The notes: a model not told the origin generated them from the sequence alone. A stretch of DNA of 64,000 nucleotides from Tabrizicola sp. (GCF_016793705.1 NZ_JAEULO010000001.1:93238-157237), one strand, 5' to 3'. Positions 43,756 through 53,683 are shown, counted from the first letter of the stretch. Translations and numbers: made by a program.

Positions 43756-44166
43756 TTGACCGGAACGGAACGCAGCGCAGAGTGGTTGAAGGCGGGGGGC
43801 CTGCGCCCCACGCGGCAGCGGCTTGCGCTGGCCGAACTGCTGGTCGGCGACGGCATGAACCGTCACGTGACCGCGGAAAGTCTGTATGCGCTGTCCCTGG
43901 GCGCGGACGAGAAGGTCAGCCTGGCCACGGTCTACAACACGCTGCGCGCCTTCTGCGACGCCGGGTTGATGAACGAGGTGGTGGTTGACGGCTCGAAAAG
44001 CTATTTCGACACCCGCACCGATGACCATCCGCATTTTTATTGGGAAGACAGCCACACGCTGACCGACGCCCCGGCGGAAGAGCTGGAGATCGCCGCTCTG
44101 CCGCAGGTCCCTGCGGGCATGGCGGTCAGCCGCGTCGATGTGGTGATCCGCCTGCGCAAGGCCTGA
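43756..44166 (+). CDS. irr: Fur-family iron response regulator (Irr-like)
   Basis: 136 residues from a TTG start at 43756 (GGGGACGGG upstream); other upstream starts are possible. The winged helix covers LKAGGLRPTRQRLALAELLV and KVSLATVYNTLRAFCDAGLM. The metal/haem region DDHPHFYWEDSHTL has the pattern of Irr rather than Fur (no CxxC zinc sites). Irr represses haem synthesis and other iron-using genes under iron limitation in Rhizobiales and Rhodobacterales. No Cys-Pro haem motif is seen at the N-terminus. Confidence 0.85.
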   Translation: MTGTERSAEWLKAGGLRPTRQRLALAELLVGDGMNRHVTAESLYALSLGADEKVSLATVYNTLRAFCDAGLMNEVVVDGSKSYFDTRTDDHPHFYWEDSHTLTDAPAEELEIAALPQVPAGMAVSRVDVVIRLRKA

Positions 44167-44170
44167 GGCC

Positions 44171-45043
44171 TCAGAACCACTGGCCGGGTTCCATCAGGCC
44201 AAGATCCATCAACTGCTGGCTGGTCCAGTCGAACCTGACCGAATTCGGCCAGCGGAAGGTCGGGATCGCATGGCGCGAGCCGGGGTTGGTGCGCAGCGCC
44301 TTGGCGGTGCGGAAGGAGCAGACCGCGGCGGTCAGATTGTGGTGCCAGCGGCAGGAATAGGTGTTCATCTCCTCGTCATTGAGCGTGAAGTCGGGCAAAA
44401 GCCTCAAGCCCGGCTTGGCGCGGAAGAGCGAGATGCGGTCGATCCGGCGCCGGGCATGGGGGATGTGCTCTTCGAACCGCCAGCGCAACCCGCCGAAGAA
44501 ATCGAGTTGCCGGTCCTTGGGCTGCCAGTCGTTCGCGGGGTCCTTGCGGGCCAGCGCGTAATAGCCCTTCCGGTCGAGCCAGGCATCGTCCAGCGCGACC
44601 CCGTCGGGGTTCCGGTCCAGGTCGCCCGCATAGAGATCGATCACATAGGTCAGCATCGCCTCGCGCCGCTCCTCGGCGTGGAAGGTAAGGAGTTCGCGGA
44701 TTCGGCGCGTCTCGCGGAAGGGGAAGAACAGGAATTCGGCGTTGTGGCAGTAGTGCAGCCAGGTACCGGGAAGCCGGGCGATCACCGCGTTCACCGCCTG
44801 GACCAGCGCGCCTTCGGCGAAGACGTCATGGGTGACGATGTGGATTCGATCTTCGAGACCGGCCGCGACGATGACGCCTTCGGGGGCCAGCAGAACCACG
44901 TCGCGGAAGCCGCATTTCTGCTGGTGGGCAAGGGTTTCGTCCAGGGCGACATTATCCTCGGCCAGGACCAGCGACAGCGGGCCGCGGCCCAGATCGGCGC
45001 GCTTTCGGTCGAGAAGGTCGGCAAGGCTGGGATAGCGCATCAT
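44171..45043 (-). CDS. conserved hypothetical, possible glycosyltransferase
   Basis: 290 residues from ATG 45043 (or the next ATG at 45040); the longer open frame to 45700 runs across the divergent GFA gene. MRYPSLADLLDRKRADLG and LAHQQKCGFRDVVLLAPEGV suggest a GT-A-like N-terminal fold, and LPGTWLHYCHNAEFLFFPF (~100-118) is a conserved-looking core. No DxD motif stands out. It converges with irr, four bases apart. I regard the function as unassigned. Confidence 0.65.
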   Translation of the reverse strand: MMRYPSLADLLDRKRADLGRGPLSLVLAEDNVALDETLAHQQKCGFRDVVLLAPEGVIVAAGLEDRIHIVTHDVFAEGALVQAVNAVIARLPGTWLHYCHNAEFLFFPFRETRRIRELLTFHAEERREAMLTYVIDLYAGDLDRNPDGVALDDAWLDRKGYYALARKDPANDWQPKDRQLDFFGGLRWRFEEHIPHARRRIDRISLFRAKPGLRLLPDFTLNDEEMNTYSCRWHHNLTAAVCSFRTAKALRTNPGSRHAIPTFRWPNSVRFDWTSQQLMDLGLMEPGQWF

Positions 45044-45184
45044 GGGTCCGGTCGGGGTCGAGCGGCAGAGTCGGCGATCCGGGCCGGCGATGCAAGGTGT
45101 CGCGAAGGCATCGGGATCGGTCGGCGGCGACAGGCTGTCCCGCGCGGACCGGGTGACACTGGGGGGCGGATCAGGGAGGATGCG

Positions 45185-45604
45185 ATGGATCAGGTCGAGA
45201 GGGGCGGATGCCTCTGCGGCAAGGTGCGGTTCACCACGAGGGGGCCGCTGCGCGAGGTGATCTTCTGCCACTGCTCGCAGTGCCGGAGGCAGTCGGGCCT
45301 CTATTTCGCTGCGACCAGCGTGGCGGCGGTGGCGCTGGACCTGTCGGGCGCCGAGCACATCACCTGGTTCGCGGCCTCGGGTTTTGCGAAGCGGGGCTTC
45401 TGTGCCACCTGCGGGACGCTCCTGTTCTGGAAGCCGAACGGCGAGGCGCGCTACGCCGTGCTCGCCGGGGCCTTCGACCGGCCGGACTGCCTGCATCCGG
45501 GCTATCACATCTGCACCGAGGGGCGGCCGGAGTTCTACCGGATCGACGACGGGTTGCCGCAGTATGCTGGAGACGGGCCGGGCGTGGTGACGGCGGCGGG
45601 CTGA
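45185..45604 (+). CDS. GFA/CENP-V family zinc protein
   Basis: 139 residues; GGAGG precedes ATG 45185. Zinc-binding cysteines: GGCLCGKVRF (9, 11), FCHCSQCRRQSG (28, 30, 33) and GFCATCGTLLFW (~75, 78). This is the small glutathione-dependent formaldehyde-activating-enzyme-like (GFA) fold; most members are not formaldehyde enzymes and have unknown roles. It stands alone between a divergent hypothetical gene and miaB. Confidence 0.88.
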   Translation: MDQVERGGCLCGKVRFTTRGPLREVIFCHCSQCRRQSGLYFAATSVAAVALDLSGAEHITWFAASGFAKRGFCATCGTLLFWKPNGEARYAVLAGAFDRPDCLHPGYHICTEGRPEFYRIDDGLPQYAGDGPGVVTAAG

Positions 45605-45671
45605 TCGCGGCGTTGCCGGTCCGGGCGGATGGGTGTAGATGCCCGGTCCATCCCCTGATGGTGCGACCCGC

Positions 45672-46991
45672 ATGACCGATGTGAAGAAGCTTTTCGTCAA
45701 GACCTACGGCTGCCAGATGAACGTCTATGACAGCGAGCGCATGGCGGAAGCGCTGGGCGCGAAGGGCTATGTCACGACCGATGTGGTGGAAGAGGCCGAC
45801 ATGGTGCTTCTGAACACTTGCCATATCCGGGAAAAGGCGTCCGAGAAGCTGTATTCCGACCTCGGGCGCCTGCGGGCGCTGAAGGCGGAAAGGCCGGGGA
45901 TGAAGGTCGGCGTCGCAGGCTGCGTGGCGCAGGCCGAGGGCGAGGAGATCCTGCGCCGGTCGCCGGTGGTGGACCTTGTTGTGGGGCCGCAGGCCTATCA
46001 TCGCCTGCCGGCGATGGTGGAAGGCGGCGGGCGTGTCGTGGACACCGACTTCCCGGTCGAGGACAAGTTTACGCTGCTGCCCGAAAGGAAGGCCCTGCGG
46101 GGGCCGACAGCCTTCCTGACCGTTCAGGAGGGCTGCGACAAGTTTTGCGCCTTCTGCGTGGTGCCCTATACCCGCGGGGCGGAGGTCAGCCGCCCGGTCG
46201 CGCGTCTTCTGGACGAGGCACGGGGGCTGGTGATGCAGGGGGTGCGCGAGATCACGCTCTTGGGCCAGAACGTCAACGCCTACCATGGCGAGGGACCGGG
46301 GGGCAGCTGGGGTCTTGCCCGGCTTGTACGGGAACTGGCCAAGGTCGAGGGACTTGCGCGCATCCGCTACACCACCAGCCACCCGAACGACATGGACGAC
46401 GACCTGATCGCCGCGCATGGCGATCTGCGCGAACTGATGCCCTACCTGCATCTCCCGGTGCAGTCGGGATCGGACCGCATCCTGAAGGCGATGAACCGCA
46501 AGCATACCGCCGAATCCTATCTGCGTCTGGTGGATCGCATCCGTGCCGCGCGGCCCGATATCTTGCTGTCCTCGGACTTCATCGTCGGCTTCCCCGGCGA
46601 GACGGACGCCGATTTCCGGGCGACGCTTGACCTGATCCGCGCGGTCGGCTTCGGGGCGGCCTTCAGTTTCAAGTATTCGGCGCGGCCCGGCACCCCGGCG
46701 GCGGAAAAGCCTCCGGTCGCAGCCGAGGAGGCGGATGCCAGGCTCCAGGAATTGCAGGGGCTGATCACCGCCCAGCAACACGCGGCGCAGGAGGCGATGG
46801 TCGGGCGCGAGGTGCAGGTGTTGTACGAAAAGACGGGACGGAAGCCCGGACAGATGGTCGGCAAGTCCGATCACCTGCACGCGGTGCATGTCGAGCATCC
46901 CGAAGGCCGGGTAGGCCAGCTTCAGCGGGTGCGGGTGACCGCTTCGGCGGCCAATTCGCTCGCGGCAGAGCCGGTCGGTCCCGCAAGCTGA
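45672..46991 (+). CDS. miaB: tRNA-2-methylthio-N6-isopentenyladenosine synthase MiaB
   Basis: 439 residues from ATG 45672. Auxiliary [4Fe-4S] cysteines are Cys14, Cys50 and Cys84 ([23 protein letters not shown]). The radical-SAM cluster is C155-x3-C159-x2-C162 (GCDKFCAFC). The C-terminus has a TRAM domain ([20 protein letters not shown]). MiaB adds the methylthio group to A37 of tRNAs reading UNN codons. It heads the conserved miaB...phoH-ybeY-corC-lnt neighbourhood; here two exported-protein genes are inserted before phoH. Confidence 0.95.
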   Translation: MTDVKKLFVKTYGCQMNVYDSERMAEALGAKGYVTTDVVEEADMVLLNTCHIREKASEKLYSDLGRLRALKAERPGMKVGVAGCVAQAEGEEILRRSPVVDLVVGPQAYHRLPAMVEGGGRVVDTDFPVEDKFTLLPERKALRGPTAFLTVQEGCDKFCAFCVVPYTRGAEVSRPVARLLDEARGLVMQGVREITLLGQNVNAYHGEGPGGSWGLARLVRELAKVEGLARIRYTTSHPNDMDDDLIAAHGDLRELMPYLHLPVQSGSDRILKAMNRKHTAESYLRLVDRIRAARPDILLSSDFIVGFPGETDADFRATLDLIRAVGFGAAFSFKYSARPGTPAAEKPPVAAEEADARLQELQGLITAQQHAAQEAMVGREVQVLYEKTGRKPGQMVGKSDHLHAVHVEHPEGRVGQLQRVRVTASAANSLAAEPVGPAS

Positions 46992-47159
46992 TCCGGTGGA
47001 CTGTTGCTCAAGCGCATGATTGTCGGTGTGCTGCGAAAAATCGCCGCAAAAAGATCGCTTGCCCGAAGAATTCCTTCTCGCTGACCGAATTGATCTGCTT
47101 TATTGCCTCCGACACCAGGAATGACTCGGCCGGGTCGAGATCGAGGAGTGTGGGCATTG

Positions 47160-47729
47160 ATGAATCTGAGGAGCATGCTTCGGCACGCCCTGGCTGCCTG
47201 TGTGGTCGGCGGTTGCCTGGCCCTGGCACCGACGGCTGAGGCCGAGGGCAACGAGCCCGCTGTCTCGGGCAAGATCGAATGGGGCGTCTGGATCGACCGC
47301 GATGGCTGCCAGCACTGGTGGGCCGATGGCGGGACCGAGGGCTACATGGTGCCGCGCCGCGACCCGAAGACCGGCAAGCCCGTCTGCCTGAAACAGGTCA
47401 GCTGCCTGACCGAAAGCACCGACACCTACTTCGCCACCGCCAGCGCCACCCTGACGGCGTCCGGGCGCTCGAAGCTGGAGCAGTATTTCCGCCAGACCGC
47501 GGCTTTCTCCTATGCGATCACCGGGCACACCGACAGCCGCGGCTCGGACGCCTACAACCAGGGCCTCTCTGAAGCCCGGGCTGCGGCGGTGGCCGATGTC
47601 GCGCGTTCGGTCGGCGCGGTGGTCGACAGCGTCACGGGCCTGGGTGAAAGCCAGCCCGCAGCGTCGAATGCGACGGCGAAGGGCATGGCGAAGAACCGCC
47701 GTGTCGAAGTGCTCTGCAAGAAAGGCTGA
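47160..47729 (+). CDS. OmpA-family periplasmic/outer membrane protein
   Basis: 189 residues from ATG 47160. Signal peptide MNLRSMLRHALAACVVGGCLALAPTAEA. Residues 48-76 hold the motif DGCQxWxxDxGxEGYxxPR-x-DPKTGxPVC shared with the next gene. The C-terminal half is an OmpA-like peptidoglycan-binding domain (ITGHTDSRGSDAYNQGLSEA, then NRRVEVLCKKG). It probably ties the envelope to peptidoglycan. The next gene starts five bases after the stop, so the two are cotranscribed. Confidence 0.85.
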   Translation: MNLRSMLRHALAACVVGGCLALAPTAEAEGNEPAVSGKIEWGVWIDRDGCQHWWADGGTEGYMVPRRDPKTGKPVCLKQVSCLTESTDTYFATASATLTASGRSKLEQYFRQTAAFSYAITGHTDSRGSDAYNQGLSEARAAAVADVARSVGAVVDSVTGLGESQPAASNATAKGMAKNRRVEVLCKKG

Positions 47730-47734
47730 CCGTG

Positions 47735-48163
47735 ATGACGCTTGCAGACAGGACGGATCTGGTTCGGACGGGCACCGGCACGCGGTTCACGCGCCTGGGG
47801 CTCGCGCTTCTGGTCGCGACGGGTGTCTCCGGCTGCGGACGGTCGTTCTATGAGGTGTTCGAGGGCACGCAGCCCTATTCGGGTCCGGATTCGGTGATCG
47901 CCACCGCCGAGGATTATGGCGAGGACAATGCGGGCCTGGTCGACGGTCAGGCGGCCATCGCCTATGACCCGGACGGCTGCCAGGTGTGGATTATCGACGA
48001 CGGCGTCGAGGGCTATTCCTCGCCGCGTTTCGACCCGAAGACCGGACTGCCGGTCTGCGACGGCAAATATCCGCCGGGAACTGTGCTTGGCCCCTACGAG
48101 ACCGACAGCGCGCCCGGACCGGACCGGGTGTCGGGACCGGCGAAGCAAAAGCCGAAGACCTGA
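47735..48163 (+). CDS. putative lipoprotein sharing a motif with its neighbour
   Basis: 142 residues from ATG 47735 (a GTG lies three bases earlier). A signal with lipobox VSGC gives lipid-bearing Cys34. Residues 80-108 carry the same 29-residue motif as the upstream OmpA-family protein (20 of 29 identical by my count), each with a Cys at both ends. No further domain is recognised. A rho-independent terminator follows at 48182. The shared motif and operon suggest that both act together in the envelope. Confidence 0.75.
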   Translation: MTLADRTDLVRTGTGTRFTRLGLALLVATGVSGCGRSFYEVFEGTQPYSGPDSVIATAEDYGEDNAGLVDGQAAIAYDPDGCQVWIIDDGVEGYSSPRFDPKTGLPVCDGKYPPGTVLGPYETDSAPGPDRVSGPAKQKPKT

Positions 48164-48181
48164 ACGGACGACTTCCGTCGG

Positions 48182-48213
48182 AAGGCCCCGGCTGGTCCGG
48201 GGCCTTTTTCTTT
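48182..48213 (+). terminator. rho-independent terminator
   Basis: AAGGCCCCGG - CTGGT - CCGGGGCCTT with perfect 10-bp arms, followed by TTTCTTT, 19 bp after the stop of the lipoprotein gene. Confidence 0.9.
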
Positions 48214-48346
48214 GGCAGGTTTCGGGAACCGACATGAAAATGGCATGTTTCCATACAACAGTTAGTGCAGTCATCGGGTTTCACTTGCCAGATGACGTGG
48301 CCGGTTGCAGACTTTCCGTCATGGCCCTTAACATAAGGAGCGCCCA

Positions 48347-49348
48347 TTGGGCATCAGCGCGCTGACCCCCCCGTCCGCCGAGGACATCGTGGAAACCGTC
48401 CTCGAATTTCCCGACAACCGATTGCTGATCGACCTGTGCGGCGAATTCGACCGCAACCTTGCGCAGATCGAGCACCAGATGGGGGTTCACATCCTGCGGC
48501 GCGGCAACCGCCTGGCGGTGATCGGCGACAAGACGGCGCGGGAACAGGCAGCAGCAGTGTTGCGCTCGCTTTACGCCCGGCTGGAATCGGGGCGCAACGT
48601 GGCGGCGGGCGATATCGACGGCGCGATGCGGATGGGCCGCCCTGTGGACGCGGACAGCGCGGAACAGATCGAGCTGTTCTCGACCGGGATGGAGCTGCGG
48701 ACCCGGAAAAAGCCGATCGAGCCGCGGACCGAGGCGCAGAAGGCCTATGTCGCCAACCTCTTCCAGCACGAGCTGGGCTTCGGCATCGGCCCGGCGGGGA
48801 CGGGGAAGACCTATCTCGCCGTCGCCGTGGGCGTGACCATGTTCATCTCGGGCGCGGTGGAGAAGATCATCCTCAGCCGCCCGGCGGTGGAGGCGGGGGA
48901 GCGGCTGGGTTTCCTGCCGGGGGATGCGAAGGAGAAGGTCGATCCCTACATGCAGCCGCTCTATGACGCGCTGAACGATTTCCTGCCTGCGAAGCAGGTG
49001 GAAAAGCTGATGCAGGAGAAGCGGATCGAGATCGCGCCGCTGGCCTTCATGCGCGGGCGAACACTGTCGAACGCCTTCATCGTGCTGGACGAGGCGCAGA
49101 ACGCCACGACGATGCAGATGAAGATGTTCCTGACCCGCCTTGGCGAGGGCAGCCGCATGGTGATCACCGGCGACCGGACCCAGGTCGACCTGCCGCGCGG
49201 CACGGCTTCGGGGCTTTCGGATGCCGAGCGGATCCTGAAGGGGGTGAAGGGCGTGAGCTTCAACTACTTCACCTCGAAGGACGTGGTGCGTCACCCGCTG
49301 GTCGGCCGGATCATCGAGGCTTACGAGGCCGACGAAGCGCAGGGGTGA
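48347..49348 (+). CDS. phoH: PhoH-like ATPase
   Basis: 333 residues from a TTG start at 48347, chosen because AAGGAG lies eight bases upstream and no in-frame ATG fits. An N-terminal KH-like segment (residues ~20-75) precedes the P-loop domain: Walker A GIGPAGTGKTYLA (~145-157), Walker B AFIVLDEAQNAT (~240-251) and GDRTQVDLPRG. PhoL-type protein, an RNA-associated ATPase paired with YbeY across bacteria; ybeY follows 171 bp downstream. Confidence 0.93.
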   Translation: MGISALTPPSAEDIVETVLEFPDNRLLIDLCGEFDRNLAQIEHQMGVHILRRGNRLAVIGDKTAREQAAAVLRSLYARLESGRNVAAGDIDGAMRMGRPVDADSAEQIELFSTGMELRTRKKPIEPRTEAQKAYVANLFQHELGFGIGPAGTGKTYLAVAVGVTMFISGAVEKIILSRPAVEAGERLGFLPGDAKEKVDPYMQPLYDALNDFLPAKQVEKLMQEKRIEIAPLAFMRGRTLSNAFIVLDEAQNATTMQMKMFLTRLGEGSRMVITGDRTQVDLPRGTASGLSDAERILKGVKGVSFNYFTSKDVVRHPLVGRIIEAYEADEAQG

Positions 49349-49424
49349 GGGGCGGTTGTTGAGCGGAGCGCTGGCGCGCGAGGCTTTTGTCTCGTCGTCG
49401 GGCTTCGCCTCCTCCTCGGGCGAT

Positions 49425-49439
49425 GGGGGTTTCACCCCC
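49425..49439. repeat. GGGGGT-TTC-ACCCCC hairpin in phoH-ybeY gap
   Basis: A perfect 6-bp stem followed by AAACCCCCAGAGTATTTCGAAAAG. This wording is, from memory, a common intergenic element in Rhodobacteraceae genomes; only one copy is in this window. It may be a REP-like element or weak terminator. Confidence 0.45.
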
Positions 49440-49519
49440 AAACCCCCAGAGTATTTCGAAAAGAGCAAGGCTTTGTGGGGGGGGTTGAGCCTGTCAGGGC
49501 TTCGGGCTAGGCCGGGCGC

Positions 49520-50020
49520 ATGGAACTGGTCGAGACTGTGATCGAGGATGCGCGGTGGGAGGGCTTCGGGCTGGAGGCCCTGGCCGAGCGCGCCGGGCGG
49601 GGGGTTCTCGTCGGGCTGGGACTGCCTGTCGACGGCTTCGCGATCAGCCTGATGGGCTGCGACGATACCCGGATCGCCGTGCTGAACGCGGATTTCCGGG
49701 GCAAGCCGGTGCCCACCAATGTGCTGAGCTGGCCCTCCGAGGAGCGCGGGGCGGAATTTGCGGGCGAGGCGCCGGAGGTGCCGGAGGCGGGGGACGCGGA
49801 TGACCCCCAACCCCTCGGTGATATCGCCATTGCCTGGGAGACCTGCGCGCGCGAGGCGGAGGCGCAGGGCAAGCCGATGGCGGATCATGTCACGCATCTT
49901 CTGGTGCATGGCGTATTGCATCTGCTGGGCTACGACCACGTCGAGGACGAGGACGCCGCGCTGATGGAGGGGCTGGAGGTGCGGATACTTGCCAGCCTCG
50001 GGGTTTCTGACCCATATTAG
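49520..50020 (+). CDS. ybeY: endoribonuclease YbeY
   Basis: 166 residues. Zinc-binding motif H-x3-H-x5-H at His130, His134 and His140 (HGVLHLLGYDH); the conserved TNVLSWP segment is at 66-72. YbeY matures the 3' end of 16S rRNA and takes part in ribosome quality control. Between phoH and corC, the usual order. Confidence 0.95.
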   Translation: MELVETVIEDARWEGFGLEALAERAGRGVLVGLGLPVDGFAISLMGCDDTRIAVLNADFRGKPVPTNVLSWPSEERGAEFAGEAPEVPEAGDADDPQPLGDIAIAWETCAREAEAQGKPMADHVTHLLVHGVLHLLGYDHVEDEDAALMEGLEVRILASLGVSDPY

Positions 50021-50062
50021 GGGCCGCGCCCGCGAGACGGGTGGTATCTGGACAAAGGACCG

Positions 50063-50941
50063 ATGGGCAGTAGCACCGACGGGTCTCCCGCAGCGCAGAG
50101 CGCGCCGCCGGACGAGACCGATGAACCCGCCTCGGAAGGCCAGCGCGGCTTTTTCGGCAGGCTCCTTTCCGCCTTCAGCCCCGGGTCCGACGCGACCGCC
50201 ACCGAAGCGGCGCCCGGCACGTCCGCCGCGCCTCCGGGCCTGCATGTCCTGCGAAGGATGCGGGTGGACGATGTGGCCATTCCCAAGGCCGAGATCGTGG
50301 CAGTGCCGCAGGACATCGGCAAGGACGAACTGGTCGAGGTCTTCCGCCAGCACGGTTTCAGCCGGGTGCCGGTCTACAAGGGCACGCTCGACCATCCGCA
50401 GGGGCTGGTGCTCTTGAAGGACCTTGCCTTGCAGCACGGCTTCGGGGCGACGGGGCGGTTCAGCCTGAAGCGGCTTCTGCGCCCGATCCTCTATGCGCCG
50501 CCCTCGATGCCGACCGGCGTCCTTCTGCAGAAGATGCAGAAGGAGCGCGTCCACATGGCGCTGGTCATCGACGAATACGGCGGGGTCGACGGGCTTGTCA
50601 CCATCGAGGACCTGATCGAGACGGTCATCGGCGAGATCGAGGACGAGCATGACGAGGCCGAGGGCGCGCTCTGGAAAGAGGAGAAGCCCGGCGTGATCCT
50701 CGCGCAGTCCACCGCGCCCCTGGAGGAGATCGAGGCCGCGCTGGGCATTCCCCTCAGGGCGGGCGAGGAGGATGAGGAGATCGACACGCTGGGCGGGCTG
50801 GTCTTCCTGCGCTCGGGACGGGTGCCGGCGCGGGGCGAGGTGATCGGCCACGAAAGCGGCGTCCAGTTCGAGATCGTCGATGCCGATCCGCGCCGGATCA
50901 AGCGGCTGCGGGTGCGGGCGCCGGTGCAGGGCGCTGCGTGA
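50063..50941 (+). CDS. corC: CorC/HlyC family CBS-domain protein
   Basis: 292 residues. After a low-complexity N-terminus come two CBS domains ([19 protein letters not shown] ~67-85; [32 protein letters not shown] ~152-183) and a C-terminal CorC_HlyC transporter-associated domain ([27 protein letters not shown]). There is no membrane part, as in the short CorC form that assists Mg/Co efflux or, in this operon, outer envelope functions with Lnt. It ends three bases before lnt. Confidence 0.9.
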   Translation: MGSSTDGSPAAQSAPPDETDEPASEGQRGFFGRLLSAFSPGSDATATEAAPGTSAAPPGLHVLRRMRVDDVAIPKAEIVAVPQDIGKDELVEVFRQHGFSRVPVYKGTLDHPQGLVLLKDLALQHGFGATGRFSLKRLLRPILYAPPSMPTGVLLQKMQKERVHMALVIDEYGGVDGLVTIEDLIETVIGEIEDEHDEAEGALWKEEKPGVILAQSTAPLEEIEAALGIPLRAGEEDEEIDTLGGLVFLRSGRVPARGEVIGHESGVQFEIVDADPRRIKRLRVRAPVQGAA

Positions 50942-50944
50942 CGC

Positions 50945-52417
50945 ATGATTGACTGGCTGACGGGCAAACGCCGGGGGGCGCTGGCCTTCGGGCTGGGCGC
51001 ATTGGCCGCGCTGGGGCAGGCGCCCTGGGGGTTCTGGTGGGCGACGTTGGCCGCGATGGCGGTGCTGATCTGGCTGCTGGAACGGGTGGTGGATCGGCGC
51101 GGGGCCTTCTGGACCGGGCTTTGCGCCGGGACGGGCTATTTCGCCCTGGCGCTGAGCTGGATCGTCGAGCCTTTTCTGATCGACATCGCGGCGACCGGCT
51201 GGATGGCGCCGTTCGCGGTCGTGCTGCTTTCCGCGGGCCTTGGCCTTTTCTGGGGCGCTGCGGCTGTGCTGGCGCGCCTGTTCCCTCGGCCCGCCCTGGG
51301 TTTCGTCGTGGCCTTCGTCGCGCTGGAATGGCTGCGCGGGGTGATCCTGACCGGCTTTCCCTGGGCGATGCTGGGCCATGTCTGGATCGGCACGCCGCTC
51401 GATCAGCTGGCCGCCCTGGGGGGGCCGTCGGTCCTCAGCCTTGTCACCCTGCTGGCGGCGGCCCTGCCGGTCCTCTGGCGCTGGCGGGGCGCGGCGGGGT
51501 CGGCGCTGATCCTGGCGGCGGCGCTGGGTTTCGGCCTCTGGCGGCTGAACCAGCCCTTGCCCGACCCGCGACCGGGCATGCTGCGGCTGGTGCAGCCCAA
51601 TGCCGAGCAGTCGATGAAATGGGAGGCCGCGCGGGCGCGCGAATTCCTCGACCGGCTTCTGACCCTGACCGCGAAGGGCAGTCCGGCCGATCTGACGGTC
51701 TGGCCGGAAACCTCGGTGCCCTACATGCTGGAATATGCCCCGGAAGTGGCGGGGATGGTCGTGCGCGCCTCGGGCGGCAAGCCGGTCGCCCTGGGCATCC
51801 AGCGCGCCGAGGGGGACCGCTTCTACAACAGCCTGCGCGTGCTGGAAGGCGCTGCGGTCGAAACCGCGCGATACGACAAGGCGCATCTGGTGCCCTTCGG
51901 CGAATACATCCCCTTCGGCGACCTGGCCTATGACTGGTTCGGGCTCAAGGCCTTTGCTGCCCAGGCGGGCAACACCTATTCGGACGGACCTGGGCCGCAG
52001 GTGCTGGATCTCGGGTCCTTCGGCAAGGTGCTGCCGCTGATCTGCTACGAGGCGATCTTCCCGCGCGAGGTGAACGCGATGCCGGAGCGCGCGGACTGGA
52101 TACTCCAGATCACCAACGACGCCTGGTTTGGCATCCGCACCGGCCCGTTCCAGCATTTCGCGCAAGCGCGGCTGCGCGCCATCGAGCAGGGGCTGCCCTT
52201 GATCCGGGTGGCGAATACCGGCGTGACGGCGGTGGTCGATGCGCATGGCCGGGTGGTGCAGGAGCTGCCCTTCGGCACGATGGCGGCGCTGGACACGCAG
52301 GTGCCCGGCGCGCTTCCGCCGACGCCCTGGTCCCGTTGGGGCGACGGGCCGCTGGCGCTGTTGCTGGCGGGCCTCGCCGCCGTGGCGTTCAACCGCAGGC
52401 GGCGCGCTGCCCATTGA
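50945..52417 (+). CDS. lnt: apolipoprotein N-acyltransferase Lnt
   Basis: 490 residues. About six to eight membrane segments in the first ~200 residues, then a nitrilase-like domain with the Glu-Lys-Cys triad in WPETSVPY (~256), [16 protein letters not shown] (~305-320) and [11 protein letters not shown] (~365). Lnt adds the third acyl chain to lipoproteins at the inner membrane. Start is three bases after the corC stop. Confidence 0.94.
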   Translation: MIDWLTGKRRGALAFGLGALAALGQAPWGFWWATLAAMAVLIWLLERVVDRRGAFWTGLCAGTGYFALALSWIVEPFLIDIAATGWMAPFAVVLLSAGLGLFWGAAAVLARLFPRPALGFVVAFVALEWLRGVILTGFPWAMLGHVWIGTPLDQLAALGGPSVLSLVTLLAAALPVLWRWRGAAGSALILAAALGFGLWRLNQPLPDPRPGMLRLVQPNAEQSMKWEAARAREFLDRLLTLTAKGSPADLTVWPETSVPYMLEYAPEVAGMVVRASGGKPVALGIQRAEGDRFYNSLRVLEGAAVETARYDKAHLVPFGEYIPFGDLAYDWFGLKAFAAQAGNTYSDGPGPQVLDLGSFGKVLPLICYEAIFPREVNAMPERADWILQITNDAWFGIRTGPFQHFAQARLRAIEQGLPLIRVANTGVTAVVDAHGRVVQELPFGTMAALDTQVPGALPPTPWSRWGDGPLALLLAGLAAVAFNRRRRAAH

Positions 52418-52455
52418 CGGCACCTCACCTCCCGTCTAGTCAGGCGCATCTTGAA

Positions 52456-52502
52456 CCCCCCACAACGGCTTCCTGGCGTGGCGGGATGAACCCAACGGAG
52501 CA
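52456..52502 (+). ncRNA. SAM/SAH riboswitch upstream of metK
   Basis: The segment holds CACAACGGCTTCCTGGCGTG and then CAACGGAGCA, the conserved parts of the SAM/SAH riboswitch class. The stem is CCC-C-CCAC (52456-52463) with GTGG-C-GGG (52478-52485), one C-C mismatch. The sequence CTTCC in the loop can pair with the downstream GGAG (52497-52500), forming the pseudoknot that hides the metK Shine-Dalgarno, eight bases before the ATG at 52509. Binding of S-adenosylmethionine should therefore lower translation of its own synthetase gene. Confidence 0.93.
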
Positions 52503-52508
52503 CTTTCC

Positions 52509-53675
52509 ATGAGCCGCAAGGATTACGTCTTCACTTCGGAGTCCGTCTCCGAGGGCCACCCCGACAAGGTCTGCGACCGCATTTCGGATGCCGTCCTCGA
52601 CGCCTTCCTGAAGGAAGAGCCGAACGCCCGCGTCGCCTGCGAGACTTTCGCCACCACGAACCGCGTGGTGGTCGGCGGCGAGGTCGGCCTGTCCTCGAAA
52701 GAGGCGACCAAGGCGATGATGGGCCGGATCGACGGCATCGTCCGCGACTGCGTCAAGGACATCGGCTACGAGCAGAAGAAGTTCCACTGGGACAAGATCA
52801 AGGTCCACAACTACCTGCACGAACAATCCGCCCATATCGCGCAGGGCGTGGATCGCGACGGGGCGGGCGACCAGGGCATCATGTTCGGCTATGCCACGCT
52901 GGAAACGCCGGAATTCATGCCCGCGCCGATCCAGTATGCCCATGCGATCCTGCGCCGCCTGGCCGAAGTGCGGAAATCGGGCGCCGAGCCGACGCTGGGC
53001 CCGGACGCGAAAAGCCAGCTGACGCTGCGCTATGCGAATGGCAAGCCGGTGGAAGTGACCTCCATCGTGCTCTCGACCCAGCACACCTCCAAACGGCAGA
53101 CCTCGAAGGTGATCCGCAAGATCGTGGAGCCCTATATCCGCGAGGTGCTGCCGGACGGTTGGATCACCCGCAAGACCGAATGGCATGTGAACCCCACGGG
53201 AACTTTCGTCATTGGCGGACCTGACGGGGATGCGGGCCTCACCGGGCGCAAGATCATCGTCGACACCTATGGCGGGGCTGCCCCGCATGGCGGCGGCGCG
53301 TTCTCCGGCAAGGATCCGACCAAGGTTGACCGCTCGGCCGCCTATGCCGCGCGCTATCTGGCGAAGAACGTGGTCGCGGCGGGCCTCGCCGAGCGTTGCA
53401 CCTTGCAGGTCTCCTATGCCATCGGCGTGGCCAAGCCGCTCTCGATCTACGTCGACACCCATGGCACCGGCCAGGTCGAGGCCTCCCGCATCGAGAAGGC
53501 GGTGGCCGAGGTGATGGACCTGACCCCGCGCGGCATCCGCACGCATCTGGAGCTGAACAAGCCCGTCTACCAGCGCACCGCCGCCTATGGGCACTTTGGC
53601 CGCGCCCCGGACGCGGACGGCGGTTTCAGCTGGGAGCGGACCGATCTGGTCGAGGCGCTGAAAAAAGCGGTGTGA
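52509..53675 (+). CDS. metK: S-adenosylmethionine synthetase
   Basis: 388 residues. Three-domain MetK with [20 protein letters not shown] (~11-30, ATP site), [13 protein letters not shown] (~117-129) and [23 protein letters not shown] (~260-282, phosphate loop). It makes S-adenosylmethionine from methionine and ATP in the cytosol. Translation is under the SAM/SAH riboswitch just upstream. Confidence 0.97.
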   Translation: MSRKDYVFTSESVSEGHPDKVCDRISDAVLDAFLKEEPNARVACETFATTNRVVVGGEVGLSSKEATKAMMGRIDGIVRDCVKDIGYEQKKFHWDKIKVHNYLHEQSAHIAQGVDRDGAGDQGIMFGYATLETPEFMPAPIQYAHAILRRLAEVRKSGAEPTLGPDAKSQLTLRYANGKPVEVTSIVLSTQHTSKRQTSKVIRKIVEPYIREVLPDGWITRKTEWHVNPTGTFVIGGPDGDAGLTGRKIIVDTYGGAAPHGGGAFSGKDPTKVDRSAAYAARYLAKNVVAAGLAERCTLQVSYAIGVAKPLSIYVDTHGTGQVEASRIEKAVAEVMDLTPRGIRTHLELNKPVYQRTAAYGHFGRAPDADGGFSWERTDLVEALKKAV

Positions 53676-53683
53676 TCCGGGAA

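Noticed and set aside
45185-45604. GFA-family gene as the formaldehyde-detoxifying partner of the demethylation clusters
   Set aside because: Most proteins of this fold are not formaldehyde enzymes and the gene is 19 kb away from the nearest oxygenase gene, in a housekeeping region.
48281-52423. 1380-codon open frame on the minus strand opposite phoH, ybeY, corC and lnt
   Set aside because: Antisense frames stay open by chance in GC-rich coding DNA; the product is Arg/Pro/His-rich, has no domain, and spans four genuine genes and their gaps.
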